This document shows positions 7,447-15,419 of a stretch of 15,568 bases of DNA, in pieces (positions within the stretch are counted from its first letter, which is position 1; each line of letters starts with the position of its first letter). The DNA comes from Marinilabiliaceae bacterium UBA5213. GTDB taxonomy: Bacteria > Bacteroidota > Bacteroidia > Bacteroidales > Marinilabiliaceae. Both the position numbers and the translations under genes were made by a program. The notes beneath the pieces are model-generated. The model was not told where the DNA came from, did no database searches, and saw only the letters and a program-made list of their open reading frames with translations. The stretch covers positions 1 through 15,568 of the forward strand of contig DHVH01000056.1 in NCBI GenBank assembly GCA_002412555.1. Direction: 5' to 3'.

Positions 7447-10400
7447 CTACTTAACAGCCTTCGCTTCATTAAGTGCTTCTTTCTTCTTCATGAAGTTAAA
7501 GGCAATGGGTGATGCGATAAAGATTGAAGAGTAAGTTCCTACAAACACACCCACAATCAATGCAAATACAAAGCCACGAATTACTTCACTTCCAAAGATG
7601 AAGATAACCAGTAACACAACCAGCGTAGTCATAGAGGTATTAATGGTACGACTAATGGTTGAATTGATGGCCAGGTTAAACACCTCAATTGTTTTCCGTT
7701 TGGGATAAAGCAAACGATACTCACGAATACGGTCAAACACCACCACCGTATCGTTGATTGAATAACCAATAACCGTCAAAATAGCTGCAATAAATGCCTG
7801 GTCAATTTCCATGGCAAAAGGCATAATGCTATAGAACAATGAGAAGATACCCAATACAACCAAAACATCATGAATGACTGCTCCAATGGCACCTAGACCC
7901 AACTGCCATGTTCGGAAACGAATCAGGATATAAAGGAAGATAACCAGTAAAGAAAAGAATAGAGCGTAACCAGCTTTAGTCCTGATATCGGTGGCCACTG
8001 TGGGACCAACTTTCTGAGAACTCATCTGATAATCCGTTAAATAAACCTCCCTGGAAGTACCTTCGGGTAAAAAGGGTTGAATCCCGGCAAATAATGCTTC
8101 TTCAACCATTTTGTCTGCAGCATCCTCGGTATCGTCCACCAAATAGTTGGTAGCAATCCGGATCTGATTGGCCGTTCCAAAAGTTTTCACCTCGGTATTG
8201 GCACCTTCAAAAGCCTCTGACATGGAAGCAGACACATCGGTAGTATTGACCGGTTCATCGAAACGTACCACATAAGTGCGTCCACCAGTAAAGTCAATAC
8301 CTTGTTTTAAGCCCCGTGTTGCCAGTGAGCCAATAGCAATAACAATGAAGACTAAGGAGACAATGAAAAAAGTCTTGCGCTTTTCCATGAAGCCAATCCT
8401 TAACTTGGTAAACAAATTCTCGGTCCATTTAGACCCGAATGTGATGTCCACTTTGGAATCAAGCAGTGCTTCATAAATCAGACGTGTAATAAATATCGCC
8501 GAGAAAAATGAAGTGGCAATACCAATCATCAGAGTAGTTGCAAAACCTTTAATAGGTCCTGTCCCGAATAAGAACAGAATCAAACCGGTAAGGAAAGTCG
8601 TTACGTTGGCATCAATGATAGCAGAGAAAGCATTTTTATAACCATCCGCAATGGCCAGTCGCAAACCTTTTCCGGCACGCAGTTCTTCACGTATGCGTTC
8701 ATAAATAAGTACGTTGGCATCTACCGACATACCGATGGTTAAAACAATACCGGCAATACCAGGCAATGTTAACACGGCATTAAATGCCGCCAACACACCC
8801 ATTACAAAGAACATATTTGAAATAAGGGCAATGTCGGCAACAATACCGGCTTTCATACCATAGTAAATGATCATATAAATAAGCACCACTACAAAGGCCC
8901 AGATAAATGAACGTAAACCGGCATCAACGGCTTCCTGTCCCAATGATGGACCTACAACGGTATCTTCTACAATGCGGGCAGGAGCAGGCAACTTACCTGA
9001 ATTAAGAATGGTTGCAAGGTCTTTCGCTTCTTCGGGACTAAAATTTCCGGTAATAGAACTTTGTCCCCCACGAATTTCATTTTGAACTGTGGGGAAGCTA
9101 TAGACATACCCATCCAAAACAATGGCAATGGATTTTCCCACGTTGGCCTTGGTCAAGCGGGCCCAGGTCTTGGCACCTTCGCTGTTCATCGACATTTCAA
9201 TCTCAAAGGATCCATTGGGACTAACACGGTCATTGGCATTGGAAATGGCATCTCCCTCCAATGGAGGACGGCCATCATGACTGGTTGAACGAATAGCTAT
9301 TAACTGGTAGTAACTTTCACGTGTTTCAGGAACACCATAATACTGCAAATCTCCCATTGGTATAGGCTTAACAGTCCAGTGTAAACGTAAATCACGCGGC
9401 AATACTGCGCGCACCTGATCCATATTCAACCAGGTATCAATCTGCGCCATATTTCTTCCGGCGGCAACTCCAACTACGGGGCCTTCAGCTCTACCGGATG
9501 GAAGCAATAAAGCAAACAGCGAACGAATACCTTCTTCGGCTACCTCTACAGAATCTCCCTCAAGCTCGCTTAGCAAACCTAACTCATCTTCTTCAACAGC
9601 CGATTCTGTGGTCTCAGCCACTTCTTCCGTTACTTCAGATACTTCCTCAGCAGCTGCAGCAGGCCGTTGTCCTTGTTCTATGCGACCTATAATTTCATTG
9701 GCCTGCGCCAATGAATTAAAAACTTCTTCATTATTGTAAGTTTCCCAGAACTCCAAACTGGCAGATCCTTTCAAAAGATTTCTGACACGCTCAGGTTCTG
9801 TTACACCTGGCAATTCGATCAATACCTGACCGTCCTTCTGTAAACGTTGTACGTTGGGCTGAACCACTCCAAAGCGGTCAATCCGCGTACGTATAATGTT
9901 AAAAGCATTATCAATGGCAGAACGGGATTCTGTACGTAAAACTTCCAAAACTTCATCGTTGGATGAATCGTATTTAACTTTATCGCGCAGCTCTACAGTA
10001 TTAAAAATAGCAGCCAGACTACCATTGGGAGCAACATCTTCAAAAGCCTCCCCAAAAAGGGAAACAAAATCACGTGTAGAATTCTTTTCACGCTCCTCAG
10101 CCAGAGCAATGGCATTTTGGAAATTCTCATCCTGGTTGTAATTGGACAAAGCCTGAACAATATCCGAAACTTTAACCTCAAGGATAAGGTTCATACCTCC
10201 TTTAAGGTCAAGACCGAAATTGATCTCTCTGTTTTTACAGTCCATATAAGTATATTTCCTTATCCCCAGAAAATTATACACTGGCTCATGGGCCATGGAA
10301 TCCAGATATTGCACTTCATACTGACGAATGACTTCAGGTGCAGCGTCTGATCCGGCACGCATTTCGGCATACTCAGTAGCACGATTTTCAACCTTATGGG

Positions 10401-10482
10401 TGTAAAAGGTGAAAATCAACTGGTATAAACTCACTAGTGCCAAAAGGATGGCAAATAGTCTGATCGCTCCTTTGTTTTGCAT
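7447..10482 (-). CDS. secDF: protein translocase subunit SecDF (fusion)
   Basis: SecD and SecF are membrane proteins that use the proton gradient to pull preproteins out of SecYEG on the periplasmic side. Here both are one chain of 1011 residues, as is usual in Bacteroidota. The SecD half has an N-terminal helix (about 7-27), the FGLDLKGG motif (89-96), a large P1 periplasmic domain, and membrane helices from about 525 including GMSVDANVLIYERIREE (584-600) with D588. The SecF half starts near 700 with its own first helix, GIDFTGG (728-734), and the helix motif GYSINDTVVVFDRIRE (906-921) with D911. The two Asp residues match the conserved proton-path acids of the family. A low-complexity stretch of Glu, Val, Ala and Thr (about 274-318) interrupts P1; it is likely a flexible insert. 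ATG 10482 gives the expected start, followed directly by a membrane helix. Confidence 0.96.
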   Translation of the reverse strand: MQNKGAIRLFAILLALVSLYQLIFTFYTHKVENRATEYAEMRAGSDAAPEVIRQYEVQYLDSMAHEPVYNFLGIRKYTYMDCKNREINFGLDLKGGMNLILEVKVSDIVQALSNYNQDENFQNAIALAEEREKNSTRDFVSLFGEAFEDVAPNGSLAAIFNTVELRDKVKYDSSNDEVLEVLRTESRSAIDNAFNIIRTRIDRFGVVQPNVQRLQKDGQVLIELPGVTEPERVRNLLKGSASLEFWETYNNEEVFNSLAQANEIIGRIEQGQRPAAAAEEVSEVTEEVAETTESAVEEDELGLLSELEGDSVEVAEEGIRSLFALLLPSGRAEGPVVGVAAGRNMAQIDTWLNMDQVRAVLPRDLRLHWTVKPIPMGDLQYYGVPETRESYYQLIAIRSTSHDGRPPLEGDAISNANDRVSPNGSFEIEMSMNSEGAKTWARLTKANVGKSIAIVLDGYVYSFPTVQNEIRGGQSSITGNFSPEEAKDLATILNSGKLPAPARIVEDTVVGPSLGQEAVDAGLRSFIWAFVVVLIYMIIYYGMKAGIVADIALISNMFFVMGVLAAFNAVLTLPGIAGIVLTIGMSVDANVLIYERIREELRAGKGLRLAIADGYKNAFSAIIDANVTTFLTGLILFLFGTGPIKGFATTLMIGIATSFFSAIFITRLIYEALLDSKVDITFGSKWTENLFTKLRIGFMEKRKTFFIVSLVFIVIAIGSLATRGLKQGIDFTGGRTYVVRFDEPVNTTDVSASMSEAFEGANTEVKTFGTANQIRIATNYLVDDTEDAADKMVEEALFAGIQPFLPEGTSREVYLTDYQMSSQKVGPTVATDIRTKAGYALFFSLLVIFLYILIRFRTWQLGLGAIGAVIHDVLVVLGIFSLFYSIMPFAMEIDQAFIAAILTVIGYSINDTVVVFDRIREYRLLYPKRKTIEVFNLAINSTISRTINTSMTTLVVLLVIFIFGSEVIRGFVFALIVGVFVGTYSSIFIASPIAFNFMKKKEALNEAKAVK

Positions 10483-10537
10483 TTGATTATTCTTTTATCT
10501 ATTCAAAATCTATATTTCAATGGTTTTCACAATCGCG

Positions 10538-10545
10538 CAAATATA
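10538..10545 (-). promoter_or_regulatory. candidate -7 box for secDF
   Basis: The minus strand carries TATATTTG followed by CGCG (10545-10538), a full TAnnTTTG box 56 bp before the secDF start. No TTTG is found 17-23 bp upstream, only AT-rich sequence. The gap between the permease stop and secDF is just 96 bp, so secDF may also receive read-through from the ABC operon. Confidence 0.5.
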
Positions 10546-10578
10546 TTCATTTTTTTTCTAAATCCTACCTGACAGCGA

Positions 10579-13014
10579 CTAAGAATGAGCTTCCTTTTTT
10601 ATTTCACGTCCACCAGTTAAATAGGCAACTACTATGGATGTAAATAACAAAATAAGAACTGGGTAAAGATAGATGATCCAGCCCGGCGTGAAAGCAACTT
10701 TAAATCCGGATAGCCATAAATGAAGTAAAAAAGAAGATAAAGGTAAGGCTAAAGCCATACCAAAAAGTACGTACATCCAATAACCGCGTAACCCATAGGC
10801 CAACAACCGGAAAAAGGGTGCAGCTAATATTGAACGAATGAAAATATTCTTTTGGTGGTATTGCACTACGAATGCTGCCATGCCAATTTTTCCAAAAACG
10901 GTTAGTATAATTGCCAACACCGAAAACATAGCTGCAATATTGGCAAATCTGCGCTCTTCAGAATAAAAGCCTGATTTAATTTCAGAAAGGGCCTTTAACT
11001 TGATGGCCCTGTCGGGAACTTCTCTGGACCAAACCCGGTGTACCTCCTCAACTCCCTGTTCAAAAGCATGGGTGTCGAAGCTGATAATCATGTGTTCGGC
11101 CCGGTTGGAAGAGGTCTCGGGAAGAAATACCATGGGACGCGCAGCTTCTTTAACTCCAGCAAAGGCCATATCTTTTACAACCCCTGCCACATTAAAAAAA
11201 TAAGTCTCTCCTGCACTTCTACCACCAACCAATTCCAGAGCCTGCTGCTTGTTTTCATAATACCCCAGAAAACGGGCGGCAGACGCGTTAAGAACCACCT
11301 TTGAAGCTTTAAGACCATCATTTTCTGCCCACACCTCACCATCAACAAATTCTGCACCAACGGCCTCAAAATAACCAGCGTCTACGTAGTTGACAGCTAA
11401 TAAAACCACTTGGGAGCTGTCACCCGACTGCCTAAAAGAAATGACGCTGGGATCATCACCAGGGACATATTCAGCCAGACCAACAGCTTTAACCAATCCG
11501 CTTATTTCAAGCGCTTCCCGGATTTTCTGCAAACCATCACGATCCATAGCTCCCCACTCCAAGGCAATGGCATCCTCCTCCTCAAAACCATGTGGAGCCT
11601 CCTCTAAAAAGCGCAACTGCGCATACATACCAATGCTCAAAACAATCAGACAAATTGACAGCACTACTTGTGAGGATACCAAAACACCGCGAATAACGAC
11701 CCCCCACTTCTTAACTTTCATGGCGCCATTAATGGCCAAATGAGGTTTTAATCCGCTAAAAAACATGGCCGGATAGCTTCCCGACAAAACCCCTAACAGC
11801 ATGGTGATAACCAGAATCCATATGGTATCGGGCTGCTGAATAAAGCCTGTCGAAGTCATTTCTATCCCAAACATCAGGTTGAACCCGGGCATTAACAATT
11901 CAACCAAGACCAAGGCCACAAACAAGGCAATAAACGAATAAACTACCGCTTCAGTTAAAAACTGGTAGACTAAAAATCGGCGCCCGGCGCCAAAATATTT
12001 TCTTACAGCCACCTCTTTGTAGCGACGAGACGCCTTGGCCGTTGTTAAGTTCATGAAATTAATGGCCGTTATCAGCAGGATAAAAAAGGCAATGGCCGTA
12101 AAAATCATAATATAAACGGGATTGGCCACAGTACCCATCTCATTTTCCACCTCTGAATACAAATGAATATCGTGTATGGGTTGGATCCCAAAATTCAAAT
12201 AGATGTTTCCGGGTGCCTGATCGGTCAATCTAAATGAAGCGGCTATTTGTGCATTCACCTTTTGCACTGCTTCCAGGGACAATTGTTTGAGCACCTCTGA
12301 GGATGCACCAGTTTCGCTGAGTTTAAAGTAGGTATAAGAATTAAGGTATAACCAGTTGTCTAACATGCCTGCGTGTGGCAAAGTGGGATCTTTTCGCATA
12401 CCACCTTCTACCTGAAGCCAATTACCAACAAAATCAAATTTCAGATGTGAGTTAGCAGGCACATCCTCTACCATACCTGTAACCACATACTCAAGTCCAT
12501 TTTCCAATGTCAATTTCTCCCCTAAGGGATTGCGCTGGCCAAACAACCTTTGCGCAGCCGAAAAAGTAATAACCACCGAATTACTATCGTTCAGAACCCC
12601 TTCCCGCTCCCCCAGGAGAAAGGGCAAATCAAACACCTCAAAAAAATGGGCATCAGCATAATAAAAATAGGATTCGAGCGATTGAATATAAGCACTGGAG
12701 ACCAGCTTTCGGTTTCCAGGTACCAGATTTGTAGCCAGGGAAACGCCGTCCAGTTTTTGTAACGCCTCACATAATGGTAGCGGGGTTACTGCACTCCTGA
12801 TTTTTTCCTCCCCAATTTCTCCATAAGAATAAACCCGGTATATCTGAGATGAATCCGACCAATGACGATCGTAATTCGATTCATAATAAACATATATCAA
12901 AACCAACAAACTCATGGCCATGCCTATTGACAAACCCAAAAGAGTCAACAAAGAGAAGCCACTGTGCAAAATAATGGTCCTGAAAAATGTTTTTATGAAA
13001 TTTAAAAATCGCAT
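10579..13014 (-). CDS. MacB/FtsX-like ABC transporter permease
   Basis: This 811-residue permease has two copies of the periplasmic-domain-plus-FtsX unit. Predicted membrane helices are at about 19-43, 300-322, 352-375, 397-420, 440-466, 688-716, 738-768 and 776-800. Large extracytoplasmic domains lie at about 44-298 and 467-687. The first half carries the typical coupling helix RRYKEVAVRKYFGA (330-343), which contacts the ATPase. The matching place in the second half (QKNIFIRSILAAPFF, about 721-735) has lost the E-x-x-x-R-K-x-x-G-A pattern. Family members act in efflux or in sensing of peptides and envelope stress rather than import; the substrate here is unknown. It follows the ATPase gene after 24 bp on the same strand and is surely in the same operon. 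ATG 13014 is chosen because the first membrane helix follows at the usual distance. Confidence 0.9.
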   Translation of the reverse strand: MRFLNFIKTFFRTIILHSGFSLLTLLGLSIGMAMSLLVLIYVYYESNYDRHWSDSSQIYRVYSYGEIGEEKIRSAVTPLPLCEALQKLDGVSLATNLVPGNRKLVSSAYIQSLESYFYYADAHFFEVFDLPFLLGEREGVLNDSNSVVITFSAAQRLFGQRNPLGEKLTLENGLEYVVTGMVEDVPANSHLKFDFVGNWLQVEGGMRKDPTLPHAGMLDNWLYLNSYTYFKLSETGASSEVLKQLSLEAVQKVNAQIAASFRLTDQAPGNIYLNFGIQPIHDIHLYSEVENEMGTVANPVYIMIFTAIAFFILLITAINFMNLTTAKASRRYKEVAVRKYFGAGRRFLVYQFLTEAVVYSFIALFVALVLVELLMPGFNLMFGIEMTSTGFIQQPDTIWILVITMLLGVLSGSYPAMFFSGLKPHLAINGAMKVKKWGVVIRGVLVSSQVVLSICLIVLSIGMYAQLRFLEEAPHGFEEEDAIALEWGAMDRDGLQKIREALEISGLVKAVGLAEYVPGDDPSVISFRQSGDSSQVVLLAVNYVDAGYFEAVGAEFVDGEVWAENDGLKASKVVLNASAARFLGYYENKQQALELVGGRSAGETYFFNVAGVVKDMAFAGVKEAARPMVFLPETSSNRAEHMIISFDTHAFEQGVEEVHRVWSREVPDRAIKLKALSEIKSGFYSEERRFANIAAMFSVLAIILTVFGKIGMAAFVVQYHQKNIFIRSILAAPFFRLLAYGLRGYWMYVLFGMALALPLSSFLLHLWLSGFKVAFTPGWIIYLYPVLILLFTSIVVAYLTGGREIKKEAHS

Positions 13015-13038
13015 GGAATCGTTATTAATCCTTACCTT

Positions 13039-13722
13039 TTAATTACCTTTTTGAGCCATATCCGTTACCACATGACCATCGAAGAGTTGTATAATTCGCT
13101 GCGTTTTTTGTGCATCAGACACGGAATTGGTGAAAACAACCACAGTAGTTCCTGACTCATTCACTTCGGATAATAATTCTAAAATTTCATTTCCACCGGT
13201 GGAATTCAAATTTCCGGTAGGTTCATCAGCCAACAATAAAGGAGGATTATAAACAGTTGCCCTTGCCAAAGCTGTTATCTGTTGTTGAAGTCCCGTCAGT
13301 TGCCGGGGAAAACTTTTGCGAATATGCTCGAGCTTAAACCTGTGTAAGGATTTCTCAACCATTTCCTTTCTGCTCCTGCGGGAAATATCCATATACAGCA
13401 AGGGCAGCTCAATGTTTTCGACCACCGTCAATTCATCCACCAGATTAAACTGTCGGAAAACATAGCCAATGCGACCCCGACGAAGTTTCATCCGGTGCTT
13501 ATCGTCCAGAGTGCTCACCTCTCGCCCCATAAAGAAAATTTCTCCTTCATCGGGTTGATCCAATAAGCCCATAATATCAAATAGCGTTGATTTGCCGCTC
13601 CCTGAGGGACCGGCAATGGCAACATACTCGCCCTCACCAATATCAATATTGACGTTGATAAGTACCGGTGTTTGCACCTCCTGACTTCTGTAGCCTTTAA
13701 CTAAATCGCGGGTATGAATCAT
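13039..13722 (-). CDS. MacB-like ABC ATPase with degenerate motifs
   Basis: The fold is that of a LolD/MacB-type ATPase (227 residues from ATG 13722, MIHTRDLVKGY). Walker A GPSGSGKST (38-46) and Walker B LLLADEP (162-168) with the catalytic E167 are intact. Other motifs are not: the Q-loop Gln is Arg (R90, VFRQFNL), the signature LSGGQ reads LTGLQ (142-146) and is followed by QQI where R is usual (I149), the D-loop GNLD is GNLN (N173), and the switch His is Asn (N199, FTNS for THD). ATP binding looks possible; efficient hydrolysis is doubtful. The frame extends upstream to an ATG at 13767, but this adds 15 residues not typical of the family. The permease gene follows by 24 bp. The gene is intact, without frameshift, so the changes look selected rather than decay. 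Confidence 0.88.
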   Translation of the reverse strand: MIHTRDLVKGYRSQEVQTPVLINVNIDIGEGEYVAIAGPSGSGKSTLFDIMGLLDQPDEGEIFFMGREVSTLDDKHRMKLRRGRIGYVFRQFNLVDELTVVENIELPLLYMDISRRSRKEMVEKSLHRFKLEHIRKSFPRQLTGLQQQITALARATVYNPPLLLADEPTGNLNSTGGNEILELLSEVNESGTTVVVFTNSVSDAQKTQRIIQLFDGHVVTDMAQKGN

Positions 13723-13750
13723 ATAAAACTGTTCAAAATCGTACATCTTG

Positions 13751-13766
13751 TGTCCGGAAACGGACA
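13751..13766. repeat. small hairpin ahead of the ABC ATPase gene
   Basis: TGTCCG and CGGACA form a perfect 6-bp stem around a GAAA tetraloop (plus-strand reading). If translation starts at 13722 the hairpin is in the leader, about 30 nt upstream. If it started at 13767 it would cover the start codon, which argues mildly for the downstream start. Role unknown. Confidence 0.4.
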
Positions 13767-13835
13767 TGTTTCAAACTACCTTATCCCTGTCGCTCGCTCA
13801 AACAATAATTCAAAATAAGTCACATACAGGTCATT

Positions 13836-13851
13836 TGCAATAACTTAACCA
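13836..13851 (-). promoter_or_regulatory. candidate sigma-54 promoter of the ABC operon
   Basis: The minus strand reads TGGTTAAGTTATTGCA (13851-13836). Against the -24/-12 consensus TGGCAC-N5-TTGCA it keeps TGG and all of TTGCA, with GG and GC separated by exactly 10 bases. The inner CAC is replaced by TTA. The start would be near 13825, giving a leader of about 100 nt to ATG 13722. The divergent gene next door encodes a sigma-54 activator, which raises its likelihood. GG-N10-GC alone is frequent by chance, so this remains a candidate. Confidence 0.5.
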
Positions 13852-13892
13852 ACACCCCTACCCCTGCAACAAACAATAAAATGAAAGACGGC

Positions 13893-13918
13893 CTGATTTA
13901 TGCTAAACATGAAATCAG
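13893..13918. repeat. inverted repeat CTGATTT / AAATCAG
   Basis: CTGATTT (13893-13899) and AAATCAG (13912-13918) are perfect inverted copies. Allowing one bulge, ATG/CAT extends the stem to 10 bp around the loop CTAAA. A plus-strand GG-N10-GC pair (13890-13903) overlaps its left arm but matches sigma-54 sites poorly. It may be a protein-binding dyad. Confidence 0.45.
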
Positions 13919-13942
13919 AAACCATGCCACCACTCATACAGT

Positions 13943-13960
13943 ACTGATTTATAACTGATT
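13943..13960. repeat. direct repeats ACTGATT, spaced 11 bp
   Basis: ACTGATT occurs at 13943-13949 and 13954-13960, one helical turn apart. The longer form CTGATTTAT (13944-13952) is an exact copy of 13893-13901, 51 bp upstream. CTGATT thus occurs three times directly and once inverted within 70 bp, which suggests cooperative binding sites. Confidence 0.45.
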
Positions 13961-13966
13961 AAAAAT

Positions 13967-13988
13967 AACTGCACGACCTCGTACAGTT
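13967..13988. promoter_or_regulatory. 22-bp palindrome, likely activator-binding site
   Basis: Arms AACTGCACGA (13967-13976) and TCGTACAGTT (13979-13988) flank a central CC; 9 of 10 arm positions are complementary. Such dyads are typical binding sites for the Fis-type HTH of NtrC-like regulators. It lies about 150 bp upstream of the expected sigma-54 start of the ABC operon, within the usual enhancer range, and about 50 bp upstream of the expected start of the regulator gene. A partial half-site TCATACAGTA lies at 13934-13943 (8 of 10 identical to the right arm). Regulator binding is inferred. Confidence 0.6.
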
Positions 13989-14016
13989 AGGTGTCAAATT
14001 AAAGTATATTTTTTCT

Positions 14017-14024
14017 TAAATTTG
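14017..14024 (+). promoter_or_regulatory. candidate -7 box for the regulator gene
   Basis: TAAATTTG (14017-14024) is a full TAnnTTTG box, 18 bp before ATG 14043. No clear TTTG is found at 19 bp upstream. If used, the palindrome at 13967-13988 would sit near -52, suited to autoregulation. It argues that the regulator itself is made from the housekeeping sigma factor. Confidence 0.5.
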
Positions 14025-14042
14025 AAAAAAAGAGATCGAATT

Positions 14043-15419
14043 ATGGCAGAAAAAAATGGACGTATATTGGCTGTGGATGACAACGCAGACATCCTTTTTG
14101 CTTTAAAAATGCTTTTAAAACCTCATTTTGAGGTCATTCGGACTGAAACCAATCCTGAACGCATCCCTCAGCACATGGCTGAAGAGGATTTTGATGTCAT
14201 TTTGCTGGATATGAATTTCAACAAAGATGCCATAAGCGGGAAGGAAGGCTATAACTGGTTGAGCAAAATTCTCGAAATAGATCCCGGCGCCATCGTTCTT
14301 TTTATAACAGCTTATGGCGATGTGGAAAAATCAGTTAGAGCCATCAAGGCAGGTGCCACTGACTTTATCATTAAGCCCTGGCAAAATGAGAAGTTGTTGG
14401 CCACGATCTGGTCGGCCATGAAATTGAAAAAATCGCAAAAAGAAGTATCCAATCTTCGGGAAAGACAGAAAGAGATCAATACCCTAATGGATCAGCCTTT
14501 TGCCGACTTCATAGGGGTTAGTGCCGGTATGCAAAGGGTCTTCAAAACCATTCAGAAAGTAGCCGGCACCGATGCCAATATACTGATTCTTGGTGAAAAT
14601 GGAACAGGAAAAGAACTGGTAGCGCGCGCCCTCCACCGCTACTCACTGCGTAACAATGAAACTTTTATCAGCGTTGACCTTGGCGCATTAAGCGAATCTC
14701 TTTTTGAAAGCGAACTATTTGGTCACATGAAGGGGGCCTTTACAGATGCCAAAGCTGATCGGCCGGGACGCTTTGAATTGGCCTCCGGAGGCACTTTGTT
14801 TTTAGATGAAATTGGCAACCTCTCCTTACCCCTGCAAGCCAAATTGCTGACAGTGCTTGAGCGGCGCGAAGTCACACGGGTGGGTGCCAACAGGCCAACT
14901 CCCATAGATATACGCCTGATTAGTGCTACCAATATGGGCATTAAACAAATGGCTGCAGAAGGAGATTTTAGGCAAGATTTGCTGTACCGCATTAACACGG
15001 TGGAGATTGACCTTCCTCCATTGCGCGAAAGACCAGAAGACATTCCCTTGCTGGCGCAGCACTTCCTTAAAATATATGCGAAAAAATACAACAGCCAGGT
15101 GTCTAAATTAAGTGCTTCAGTCATTAAAAAACTGACAGATTATCCCTGGCCTGGCAATGTAAGAGAGTTTCAGCATGTCATTGAGAGAACCATCATTATG
15201 AGCGACAGTGCGACCCTTACGGAGCACGACTTTCAATTGAGCGCCCAAGGTCAGGCCACCGAGGGCTTTGATCTGGACACCTACAATTTGGATGAAGTGG
15301 AGAGAATCATTATTGAGAAGGTATTGAGAAATAACCAGGGCAATGTATCCAAGGCAGCCTCCGAATTAGGCCTTACCAGAACATCACTCTATAGAAGACT
15401 CGAAAAACATGGCCTTTAA
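14043..15419 (+). CDS. sigma-54-dependent response regulator (NtrC type)
   Basis: This 458-residue protein activates sigma-54 promoters in response to phosphorylation by a sensor kinase. The receiver domain (about 6-125) has the acidic pair D12/D13, the phosphate-accepting D56 (ILLDMNF), T89 and K111. The AAA+ domain has Walker A GENGTGK (184-190), the sigma-54-contacting loop GAFTDA (231-236), Walker B LFLDEIG (252-258) and an arginine-rich segment DFRQDLLYR (308-316). The C-terminal Fis-type HTH (about 415-457) reads NVSKAASELGLTRTSLYRRL. The L1 loop has Asp instead of Gly at its fifth position but keeps the essential F and T. I start at ATG 14043 (MAEKNGRILAVDDN); the frame opens 21 bp earlier without a better start. 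The kinase gene begins inside its last codons. It probably controls the divergent ABC operon. Confidence 0.95.
   Translation: MAEKNGRILAVDDNADILFALKMLLKPHFEVIRTETNPERIPQHMAEEDFDVILLDMNFNKDAISGKEGYNWLSKILEIDPGAIVLFITAYGDVEKSVRAIKAGATDFIIKPWQNEKLLATIWSAMKLKKSQKEVSNLRERQKEINTLMDQPFADFIGVSAGMQRVFKTIQKVAGTDANILILGENGTGKELVARALHRYSLRNNETFISVDLGALSESLFESELFGHMKGAFTDAKADRPGRFELASGGTLFLDEIGNLSLPLQAKLLTVLERREVTRVGANRPTPIDIRLISATNMGIKQMAAEGDFRQDLLYRINTVEIDLPPLRERPEDIPLLAQHFLKIYAKKYNSQVSKLSASVIKKLTDYPWPGNVREFQHVIERTIIMSDSATLTEHDFQLSAQGQATEGFDLDTYNLDEVERIIIEKVLRNNQGNVSKAASELGLTRTSLYRRLEKHGL

Noticed and set aside
13723..13767. Upstream start of the ABC ATPase at 13767
   Set aside because: The 15 added residues are not family-like and the start codon would lie in a stable hairpin; ATG 13722 matches the family start.
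13889..13904. Plus-strand sigma-54 promoter for the regulator gene (CGGCCTGATTTATGCT)
   Set aside because: It has only GG-N10-GC with weak flanks, overlaps an inverted repeat and lies about 130 bp from the gene; the TAnnTTTG box at 14017 is a better candidate.
14723..15124. Minus-strand frames opposite the AAA+ domain of the regulator
   Set aside because: They are shadows of a strongly conserved coding sequence, without family resemblance or promoter.
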